A DNA stretch of 35,865 bases from CAZZBK01 sp964652155 (GTDB lineage: Bacteria > Planctomycetota > Planctomycetia > Pirellulales > PNKZ01). Positions 1 to 7,100 of the stretch are shown in pieces (positions within the stretch are counted from its first letter, which is position 1; each line of letters opens with the position of its first letter). The stretch covers positions 1-35,865 of the forward strand of contig CAZZBK010000048.1 in assembly GCA_964652155.1 (NCBI GenBank), in the 5' to 3' direction. The notes under the pieces were generated by a model. The model searched no databases, was not told the DNA's origin, and was given only the letters and a program-made list of their open reading frames with translations. The position numbers were made by a program, and so were the translations under genes.

Positions 1-11
1 CGTCACCGTTG

Positions 12-110
12 TGGGTGGCTGGCGGTTTGCGAAGCAAACCCCGGCGAGTGACATGCGACACCGCCTCGAAGTGAGCCGGGGTTTGCAGACGCAAACCGCC
101 AGCCACCCGC
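12..110. repeat. Long inverted repeat with nested hairpins (dispersed element)
   Basis: Two arms of about 34 bases (roughly 12-44 and 75-109) are near-perfect reverse complements, so the stretch can fold into a long cruciform. Each arm also holds its own small hairpin: GGTTTGC-GAA-GCAAACC at 24-40 and GGTTTGC-AGAC-GCAAACC at 81-98. The left arm recurs at the far end of the window (35819-35865), which shows it is a dispersed repeat. No coding function is seen. Confidence 0.85.
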
Positions 111-191
111 TGAATGACGCCCTGGATGCCAGCTCCTACGATTGACCAACTTTGAAGACGCTCACACGTGTCAATCGGGGGTCAAACTGCT

Positions 192-220
192 CCGAGCCGG
201 GGCTCACGTCCCCGGCTCGG
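192..220. repeat. Palindromic repeat, GAGCCGGGG class
   Basis: CCGAGCCGGGG (192-202) pairs perfectly with CCCCGGCTCGG (210-220) over a 7-base loop containing CTCACG. A sister copy with the same loop core lies at 24271-24298. There is no T-tract, so it is not a classic intrinsic terminator. Confidence 0.75.
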
Positions 221-307
221 TATCCATAGCTGGGCGCGGGGGTCCAAGAGCGATTTCGTGTGCCGATTTCGCTCACCCTAAATCTCGCCCCGCCTTGGGG
301 ATTTGAT

Positions 308-337
308 TTGACAACCCCCTGCCCTGGCGATTAACGT
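308..337 (+). promoter_or_regulatory. Possible sigma70-type promoter of the PPC gene
   Basis: A perfect -35 hexamer TTGACA (308-313) is followed after 18 bases by TAACGT (332-337), a weak -10. It lies about 145 bases upstream of the ATG at 483. The -10 match is poor, so this is tentative. Confidence 0.3.
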
Positions 338-482
338 CATAGTGTGAGTTTATCCCAATTCCGGCGACCTTTACGCCGTCGGAGCGGGTCCCACCGTTGC
401 CCACCTGCCTCTGGCACGCTGTCACGTTCCCGAAGCGTCGTGCTCCTGAAGCATCGTCCGTTTTCGCAAAGGCACCCATGCT

Positions 483-2783
483 ATGAAGCGATTCATGGCC
501 CTTTTCGTCGCGTTGAGCCTCGCCCTTGTGTCGAGTACCGCGCTGGCCCAGTTTCCAAAACTGACCGCCGCCTCGCCGCTGGGCATCGCCCCGGGGCAGA
601 CGGTCGACCTGACGCTCTCGGGCACCGCGCTGGCGAAACCCACCGGCGTCTGGAGTAACTTGAGCGCGAAATTCGAGCTGCCGACCGACGACAAGAAGAA
701 CGGGACCGCCGCCGACAAAGTGGTCTATCGAATCACCGTGCCTGCCGACGCGCCGCAAGGCACCTACGCGCTGCGAATTGCCACGCCCGGGGGTATCTCG
801 AACCTGCGTCTCTTCACGGTCGACGAACTCCCCACCCTCCGGCAAGCTGCCAACACGACGCTGGCCACCGCCCAAGAACTGCAATTGCCCGTCGCGGTCG
901 AAGGGAGCGTCAACGCCGAATCGTTCCATTACTTCAAGTTTCGCGGCGAGGCCGGCCAGCGGCTCTCGCTCGATGTGCAGGCCCGACGTTTGGGCTCGGC
1001 GCTCGATTCGGTCGTGCGGCTGCTCGATGCCACGGGGCGCGAACTGGCCTTTAGCGACGACGAAAACGCGACCGAGGCCGATAGCCGCTTCGCGATCCGG
1101 TTGCCCGCCGCGGGCGAATACTTCATCGAACTTCGCGACATCCGCTACCAAGGCTCGGCCAATCATGTGTTCCGCATGCGGGTCGGCGACTTCCCGCTGG
1201 TCACCACGACCTATCCGCTCGGCGTTCAGCGCGGGACCACGGCTCGCTTGTCGGTCACCGGCCCCGACTCGGGCGAGGTCCCGATGCTCGAGGTGGCCGC
1301 GCCGGCCGATACCAGCGACTCGGCGTCCTTCGTGGCCAAGCATCTCAACGGCAAGCATGGTACCGGCGGGCGGGTCGTCGTCTCCGGCGGTATCGAGCAA
1401 GTCGAGTTCGAGCCCAACGACACGGTCGAGACCGCCACGCTTGTGAGCCTGAGCGGAGCCATCAACGGCCGCTTCGAGGCCCCGAAGGATCGCGATCAGT
1501 ACCGCTTCGCGGTGAAAAAGGGAGAACGCTATCGCTTCGTCGGCCGCACGCGCACGCTCGGCGCTCCGACCGACCTGTTGTTGCGCTTGCTCGACCCGGC
1601 CGGCAAACAGCTCGCCGAGTCCGATGACACCGGCTTGGACGAAGGCTCGATCGAGCTCAACGCCCCGGCCGACGGCGTGTATCAACTGGTGGTCGAGGAG
1701 TTGCTCGGTCGCGGCGGCAGCGAGCAGGTGTATCGCGTCGAGATCGAGCCCTACCGCCCGAGCTTTAGCCTGAGCGTCGATGCCGACGTGAAGGCGAAGA
1801 TCGAGGCCGACCCGTTCAACGCACCGCGCGGCGGCACGTTCGTCGCCAAGGTCAGCGCCGTGCGGCGCGATTACACCGGGCCGATCACGCTGAGCGTGGA
1901 AGGCCTGGGCGAGGGAGTCAAGTTCCGCACAAACATTATCGCCGAAGGGAAAAATGACACCACCATGCAGGTGACCCTGCCCCCCTCGCTTGAGAGCGGC
2001 AAGTACTATCCCCTGCGCATCGTGGGGCGCGCCAAGATCGGTGATGCCGACGTCGCCGTGACCGCCAGCGGCATGAACGCGGTTCGGGGTCAACTGGGCG
2101 GCCTGATCTACCCACCGGCCTGGCTCGACTCGCAGATGATGCTCGGCATCGGCGGCGAGTTTGCCGACTTTCTCAAGCTGTCGACCGAGCCCAAGACGGC
2201 GAGCATCGCGCAGTTGTTGGGCACCACGAACCTCAAACTCAAGGTCGAAAAACTGAGCAAATTCGACGACAAGATCGACGTGGCCGTCGAGGGGCTGCCG
2301 AGCGGGTTCACAAGCAAGGTCGCGGCGATCGAGAAAGGCAAGACCGAGGCGGTCATCGAGTTGACCGGCCCCGCCAACGTGTCCCCAGGCAAGCACACGC
2401 TGCACATCGCCGCCACGGGCACGTTGCAGAACCAGACCAAGACGGTGCGGCTCGACGTGCCGCTCGAGATCGTCGAGCCGTTGGCCGTCGAGGCCACGAT
2501 CGTCGATGGTGCCACGGCCGAGCGCGGCAAGCTCAAGGTCAAGGTCATCCGCGCGCCAGGTGTCACGGGCGAAGTTGCCCTCGCGGTGCGCGGTGCGCAC
2601 CGCGGGCTCAAGGCCGACACGGTCAAGCTCGCCGCCGATAAAAACGAAGCCGAGCTCAACTACTCGGCCGACAAAGCAAGTGTCCCGGGCGAGTTGATCG
2701 TCTCGGGAACCGTCAGTGTGAACAAGCAGAATGTCCGGATCGACAGTCGTCCGGTCAAGGTTCAAGTGGCCAAAAGGAATTGA
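483..2783 (+). CDS. Exported PPC-repeat protein
   Basis: This 766-residue protein has an N-terminal signal peptide (about residues 1-22, ending ALA before QFPKL). Two bacterial pre-peptidase C-terminal (PPC) type beta-sandwich domains lie at about residues 148-230 and 335-422. Each shows the family pattern of a hydrophobic YF/YRF strand, a V-R-L-L-D turn, SDD and a closing Y-x-x-x-V-E strand. The rest looks like further Ig/beta-sandwich modules. No peptidase catalytic domain is present, so it is probably a binding or structural protein outside the cytoplasmic membrane. It lies 51 bases upstream of the DUF1549/DUF1553 gene on the same strand, and the two are probably co-transcribed. PPC-repeat proteins next to DUF1549 genes are typical of planctomycetes; the substrate is unknown. 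Confidence 0.85.
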   Translation: MKRFMALFVALSLALVSSTALAQFPKLTAASPLGIAPGQTVDLTLSGTALAKPTGVWSNLSAKFELPTDDKKNGTAADKVVYRITVPADAPQGTYALRIATPGGISNLRLFTVDELPTLRQAANTTLATAQELQLPVAVEGSVNAESFHYFKFRGEAGQRLSLDVQARRLGSALDSVVRLLDATGRELAFSDDENATEADSRFAIRLPAAGEYFIELRDIRYQGSANHVFRMRVGDFPLVTTTYPLGVQRGTTARLSVTGPDSGEVPMLEVAAPADTSDSASFVAKHLNGKHGTGGRVVVSGGIEQVEFEPNDTVETATLVSLSGAINGRFEAPKDRDQYRFAVKKGERYRFVGRTRTLGAPTDLLLRLLDPAGKQLAESDDTGLDEGSIELNAPADGVYQLVVEELLGRGGSEQVYRVEIEPYRPSFSLSVDADVKAKIEADPFNAPRGGTFVAKVSAVRRDYTGPITLSVEGLGEGVKFRTNIIAEGKNDTTMQVTLPPSLESGKYYPLRIVGRAKIGDADVAVTASGMNAVRGQLGGLIYPPAWLDSQMMLGIGGEFADFLKLSTEPKTASIAQLLGTTNLKLKVEKLSKFDDKIDVAVEGLPSGFTSKVAAIEKGKTEAVIELTGPANVSPGKHTLHIAATGTLQNQTKTVRLDVPLEIVEPLAVEATIVDGATAERGKLKVKVIRAPGVTGEVALAVRGAHRGLKADTVKLAADKNEAELNYSADKASVPGELIVSGTVSVNKQNVRIDSRPVKVQVAKRN

Positions 2784-2834
2784 GCGTCCGAAGCGGCTCG
2801 ACCGCGGACGAATCTTGTACAAGGAACATCAACC

Positions 2835-5333
2835 ATGCGTCGTGTGACATCGTTGTTGCAAACGAACGGATTGTGCGTCGTGCTCGCGCTGGCGCTTTCG
2901 AGCGCGGCCTCGGGCGAGGAAATGCGGCAGATGATGGGAGGCGGCGAGCTGAAGCTCGAACCGATCGTCGTCGGCAAGCCGCAGAAGATCGACGTCCAGC
3001 CGACGAGCCTCAAGCTCAACACCCCTCGCCGCCGCATGCACCTCGTTGTCACGGGGTTCTACGAGGCCGATCGGGTGCAAGACCTCACGCGGGCCACCGA
3101 GTTCCTCTCGAGCGACCCGAAAGTGGTCAAGATCGAGCGTGGCATCGCCATTCCGGTGGGCAACGGTCGGGCTGAGATCAAAGCGGTGGTCGGCGGATTT
3201 ACGCACGCCCTGCCCGTCGAGGTCAGCGGTCAAGAGACTCCGGAAAACGTGTCGTTCAATTACGGGGCGCTGGTCGCGCTCACCAAGCATGGTTGCAGCC
3301 AGGGGGCTTGCCACGGCTCGCCCAGCGGCAAGGGGGGCTTTCGGCTCTCGCTGCGGGCCTACGATCCGGTGCTCGACACCGAGACGCTGATCCGCGAGTC
3401 TTTTAATCGCCGCACGAACATCATGGAGCCGGCCAAGAGCCTGCTGCTCCGCAAGCCGATCATGGAAGTGGCCCACGGCGGCGGACGCCGACTGGCCAAG
3501 GATGACGTGGCTTACGAACTGCTGCTCGACTGGATCGCGCAGGGCTGTCTGGTCGACGCCCCCGACGCGGCACAGTGCATCAAGATTGACGTGTATCCGA
3601 AGCAGCGGGTGTTGCACCGCCCGGCCCACACGCAGCAGGTGCTCGTGCTGGCCTCGTTCAGCGACGGCACGGTGCGCGACGTAACCTCGCTGGCTTCATT
3701 CTCGAGCAGCGATGAAGCGGTCGCGCAGGTCGACGAGGACGGTTTGGTCGTCTCGGTCGATCGTGGCGAGGTGGCCGTGCTGGCGCGTTACCTGGAGCAC
3801 ATGGCCACGTCGTCGATGATGTTCATCAAGGACATTCCCAACTTCAAGTGGAATAACCCGCCCGAGAACAGCTTTGTTGACAAGCACACGTTCGACAAAC
3901 TCAAGCAGTTGCAGATTCTCCCTTCGGAGTTGTGCAGCGACGAGGAGTTTGTCCGCCGGGTGTATCTCGACACGATTGGCTTGCTCCCCACGGCGGCCGA
4001 CAGCCGCGCGTTCCTGGCCGACTCGTCGAAAGACAAGCGGGCCAAGCTGATCGACCAGTTGCTTGAGCGACCGGAGTACGCCGAGTTTTGGGCGATGAAA
4101 TGGGCCGACCTGCTGCGCGTTCGCAATCAGAAGATGACCGCCTCGGGCGTGCATAAATTCAATCGATGGATTGTCCGCTCGCTGCGCGAGGACCTGCCGT
4201 ATGACCAATTCGCTCGGCAGTTATTGACCGCCAACGGCAATACCTTTAGCAATCCAGCGGCCAATTTCTATCGGACGACGACCGACTTTACCGACTGCAC
4301 CGAGACGACCTCGCAGTTGTTCTTGGGCATACGCATCCAGTGCGCCAAGTGCCACAATCATCCGTTTGAGCGTTGGACACAGAACAACTATTACGGCATC
4401 GGCGCGTTCTTCAATCGTGTGCAGCGCAAGAAGACGCCGTCGGCCGACGAGATGGTGATCTTTGTCTCGCGGCAGGGAGAGGTGACGCAGCCCCGCACGG
4501 GCCAGACGATGAAGCCCTGGCTGCCCTTGAAGGGGGACGCCGATTTGCCCGCCGACGCCGACCGTCGCGAGACGTTCGCCGAGTGGCTCACGACGCCGGA
4601 CAACCCGTTCTTTGCCCGCGTGGCGGTCAACCGCCTGTGGGGCCATTTGATGGGCCGCGGCATTGTCGAGCCCGTCGACGATTTCCGCGACTCGAACCCG
4701 CCCAGCAGCGTGGCGCTGCTCGACGGCTTGGCCAAGGACTTTGTCGAGCACAACTACAGCATCAAGCACTCGATTCGCACGATCTTGAGCAGCCGGGTCT
4801 ACCAACTCAGCTCGCGCAAGAACGACTTTAACAAGGACGATGGCAAGTACTTCTCGCACTACCGCACGCGGATGCTGACCGCCGAGCAATTGCTCGACGC
4901 GATTTGCGCCGTGACCGGGGTCGACGAGAAATATGCCGGCTTGCCCGCGGGCATGCATGCCACGTCGCTGCCGAGCCCCGACGTCGACAATTACTTCCTG
5001 AAGGTGTTTGGCCAACCGGCCCGCGAGACCGCCTGCCAATGTGAGCGGAGCAGCGAGTCGAATCTGTCGCAAGCGTTGCAGATGATCAACGGTCCGCTCG
5101 TGCATGGCAAGGTGCGCGACGAGAAGAATCGCTTTCGCAAGTTGATCACGGCCAACGGCAACGACGAGCAGATCGTTCGCGAGTTGTATCAAGCCTCGTT
5201 CTGCCGACAGCCGGCCGCCGCCGAATTGGCCGCCGCCTTGAAGCACATTCAGGCCAGCGGCGATCGCCAGCGCGGCTTGGAAGACGTGTGCTGGGCATTG
5301 CTCAACGCGAACGAGTTTTTGTTCCAGCATTAA
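2835..5333 (+). CDS. Exported DUF1549/DUF1553 protein with Ig-like segments and c-type haem motif
   Basis: This 832-residue planctomycete-type surface protein has a signal peptide at about residues 1-27. Two Ig-like (Big_2-like) segments (about 50-127 and 253-325) flank a conserved Cys-rich block with C154-x4-C159-H160. DUF1549 follows (about 350-540), including a canonical c-type haem motif C503-A-K-C506-H507, and then DUF1553 (about 575-815). The family is abundant and almost confined to Planctomycetes and related phyla. It is usually linked to cytochrome c domains, and its role is unproven. An AAGGA Shine-Dalgarno sits 10-15 bases before the ATG. Its neighbours are a PPC protein upstream and a cytochrome c-WD40 protein downstream; the three are likely one functional unit. 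The more common DUF1501 partner is not seen here. Confidence 0.88.
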   Translation: MRRVTSLLQTNGLCVVLALALSSAASGEEMRQMMGGGELKLEPIVVGKPQKIDVQPTSLKLNTPRRRMHLVVTGFYEADRVQDLTRATEFLSSDPKVVKIERGIAIPVGNGRAEIKAVVGGFTHALPVEVSGQETPENVSFNYGALVALTKHGCSQGACHGSPSGKGGFRLSLRAYDPVLDTETLIRESFNRRTNIMEPAKSLLLRKPIMEVAHGGGRRLAKDDVAYELLLDWIAQGCLVDAPDAAQCIKIDVYPKQRVLHRPAHTQQVLVLASFSDGTVRDVTSLASFSSSDEAVAQVDEDGLVVSVDRGEVAVLARYLEHMATSSMMFIKDIPNFKWNNPPENSFVDKHTFDKLKQLQILPSELCSDEEFVRRVYLDTIGLLPTAADSRAFLADSSKDKRAKLIDQLLERPEYAEFWAMKWADLLRVRNQKMTASGVHKFNRWIVRSLREDLPYDQFARQLLTANGNTFSNPAANFYRTTTDFTDCTETTSQLFLGIRIQCAKCHNHPFERWTQNNYYGIGAFFNRVQRKKTPSADEMVIFVSRQGEVTQPRTGQTMKPWLPLKGDADLPADADRRETFAEWLTTPDNPFFARVAVNRLWGHLMGRGIVEPVDDFRDSNPPSSVALLDGLAKDFVEHNYSIKHSIRTILSSRVYQLSSRKNDFNKDDGKYFSHYRTRMLTAEQLLDAICAVTGVDEKYAGLPAGMHATSLPSPDVDNYFLKVFGQPARETACQCERSSESNLSQALQMINGPLVHGKVRDEKNRFRKLITANGNDEQIVRELYQASFCRQPAAAELAAALKHIQASGDRQRGLEDVCWALLNANEFLFQH

Positions 5334-5336
5334 AGA

Positions 5337-5367
5337 GTTTTCGGTTCTCGGTTCTCGGTTTTCAGTT
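5337..5367 (+). repeat. TTYTCRG heptamer repeat, copy 1
   Basis: Starting three bases after the stop codon of the DUF1549 gene, the sequence repeats with a 7-base period (TTTTCGG, TTCTCGG, TTCTCGG, TTTTCAG). The same period occurs at 27618-27643 and, on the other strand, at 28421-28450, so it is a dispersed intergenic element. Confidence 0.7.
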
Positions 5368-5420
5368 GACTGGCTTGTGAATTTTTTGCCCGCCGTTTCA
5401 GACCTTCAAGGGTTGCCATT

Positions 5421-7079
5421 ATGCGTATCGTGAGCTTGATGCTGTGCTTGGTTCTTAGTGGCGCGATGAGCTTTGCCGCTGATGATAAGAAGGTCGAAAC
5501 GAAGGCTGCCAAGCCGGCCGCGGCTGAGGCGAAAAAGGCTGACGCCAAGCCGGCGACACCGTCACCGAAAGCCGACGAGAAGAAACCCGAAGCGAAGCCC
5601 GCCGAAAAGAAACCAGAGCCAGCCAAGCCGGCGACTCCGTCGCCGAAACCCGCCGATAAGAAGGCGGAGCCAGCCAAGCCGGCGACTCCGGCCCCGAAGG
5701 TTGAGGAGAAAAAGCCCGAGCCAGCCAAGCCGGCGACTCCGGCCCCCAAGCCCGCATCCGACACGAAAGTCGCCGCCGGCCAGGTGAGCTTTGCCAAAGA
5801 CGTGGCGCCGATTCTGCTCAAGCAGTGCATGGCCTGTCACGGCCAGAAAGATCCCAAGGGACAATATCAACTGCACACGTTTGAGTTGCTGACCAAGCCG
5901 GGCGAGAGTGGCGAGGCCGTGGTCACGGCTGGCAAGCCCGACAAGAGCTACCTGTTCGAATTGATCAACTCGACGAGCAAGTCGGACCGCATGCCCAAGG
6001 ATGGCGACCCGTTGCCGGCCGATCAGGTGGCCACGATCAAGAAATGGATTGAGCAAGGGGCCAAGTACGACGCGGCCGACGCCAAGGCGCTGCTTGTCTC
6101 GATTGTGCCCAAGCTCCCGCACCCTGCCGCTCCTGAAAAGTACCGTGTGCCGGTCGCCGTGACGGCGGTCGCCTTGCGTCCTGACGGCAAAGAGTTGGCC
6201 GTCAGCGGCTACCATGAGATTCAGATTTGGGATCCGGCCGAGGGTAAACTGGTGCGCCGCATCGGCAATGTCGAGGAGCGAGTCTACTCGCTGGCCTACA
6301 AGGCCGATGGCTCGGTGCTCGCCGCGGCCGGTGGCACGCCGGGTCAGTCGGGCGAAGTCGCCTTGTATGACACGGCCAAGGGGACGCTCGTCCGCGTGCT
6401 CGGCTCGATGTCCGATGTCGCCTTCGGCGTGGCCTTCAACGCCAAGGGGGACAAGCTCGCCGCCTGTGCCGCCGACCGCTCGATTCGCATTTACGACGTG
6501 GCCAGCGGCAAAGAAGAACGCCTGATCGAAGATCATGCCGACTGGGTGATGGGCATTGCCTGGGACGCGGCCGGCGAACGGCTCGCCTCGGCCAGCCGCG
6601 ACAAGACCGCCAAGGTCTTTAATCTGAAGACCGGCGAAGCGGTTGCAACCTACCCGGGTCACGGCGACAGCGTGTACACCGTGGCCTTCAGCGCCGATGG
6701 CAAGCAAGTGTTCAGCGGCGGGGCCGACAAGCGGCTGCACGCTTGGAATCCGGCCGACGGCAAGCAGATTGGTCTCGTCGCCACGGCGGGCGAGGCGTAC
6801 CGCATCGCGTTGTTCAAAGATCAATTGGCCGTCAGCTGCTCGGACAAGACCGTCAAGCTGTTTGCCCAAGCCGATCGCAAGGCGATCAAAACGCTCGCCG
6901 GACAGAGCGACTACGTGTTCAGCGTCGATTGGAACGGCGAGAGCAAGCGGGTCGCCTCGGGCGGCTTCGACGGGCAGGTGATTGTCTTCGACACCGAAAA
7001 GGGAGAGCCGGTGAGCAAGTTTTTTGCCGCGCCGGGCTACACGCCCCCCGCCCCCGCGCAGGCCGCCGCCAAGAAGTAA
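5421..7079 (+). CDS. Exported cytochrome c-WD40 beta-propeller protein
   Basis: This protein has 552 residues. The signal peptide (about 1-20) is followed by a low-complexity Ala/Pro/Lys stalk (about 21-116) that contains a 17-residue unit repeated three times. A planctomycete cytochrome c domain (about 120-215) carries one haem motif C136-M-A-C139-H140; a Met in SDRMPK near residue 193 is a plausible distal ligand. From about residue 235 to 540 there are six to seven WD40-type blades with recurring S-A-D-G-K and V-x-x-W/F-D/N patterns. Such fusions are common in Planctomycetes. The haem domain may pass electrons while the propeller binds a partner, but no substrate can be named. The ATG follows a CAAGGG ribosome site. 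The gene lies 87 bases after the DUF1549/DUF1553 gene, with a heptamer repeat in the gap, and ends 21 bases from a convergent tolC-like gene. Confidence 0.85.
   Translation: MRIVSLMLCLVLSGAMSFAADDKKVETKAAKPAAAEAKKADAKPATPSPKADEKKPEAKPAEKKPEPAKPATPSPKPADKKAEPAKPATPAPKVEEKKPEPAKPATPAPKPASDTKVAAGQVSFAKDVAPILLKQCMACHGQKDPKGQYQLHTFELLTKPGESGEAVVTAGKPDKSYLFELINSTSKSDRMPKDGDPLPADQVATIKKWIEQGAKYDAADAKALLVSIVPKLPHPAAPEKYRVPVAVTAVALRPDGKELAVSGYHEIQIWDPAEGKLVRRIGNVEERVYSLAYKADGSVLAAAGGTPGQSGEVALYDTAKGTLVRVLGSMSDVAFGVAFNAKGDKLAACAADRSIRIYDVASGKEERLIEDHADWVMGIAWDAAGERLASASRDKTAKVFNLKTGEAVATYPGHGDSVYTVAFSADGKQVFSGGADKRLHAWNPADGKQIGLVATAGEAYRIALFKDQLAVSCSDKTVKLFAQADRKAIKTLAGQSDYVFSVDWNGESKRVASGGFDGQVIVFDTEKGEPVSKFFAAPGYTPPAPAQAAAKK
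5616..5768 (+). repeat. 51-bp in-frame tandem repeat (3 units)
   Basis: Three consecutive 51-base units start at 5616, 5667 and 5718. Each opens with an identical block of 24 bases (one base differs only after it) that encodes EPAKPATP. They encode a 17-residue Pro/Ala/Lys repeat in the stalk of the cytochrome c-WD40 protein. The near-identity at the DNA level suggests recent slippage or unequal exchange. Confidence 0.9.
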
Positions 7080-7100
7080 ACTCGACGCCTAAGAGCGTTG

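Larger units (their letters stand above)
111..482. other. Non-coding leader region
   Basis: There is no credible gene here. The stretch holds one GC-rich hairpin (192-220) and a possible promoter (308-337). The rest shows no recognisable signal. Confidence 0.6.

Noticed and set aside
17..31. Sigma54-like GG-N10-GC arrangement in the terminal repeat
   Set aside because: The -24 element is only partly matched, and it is part of the palindrome, repeated at the other end without a gene downstream.
273..2822. 849-residue open frame on the minus strand opposite the PPC gene
   Set aside because: It mirrors the codon pattern of the plus-strand gene in GC-rich DNA, has no family features and no signal sequence. 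The plus-strand product has a signal peptide and PPC domains.
5562..6869. 435-residue minus-strand open frame opposite the cytochrome c-WD40 gene
   Set aside because: It is a shadow of the WD40 repeats and of the Pro/Lys stalk, with no recognisable domain.
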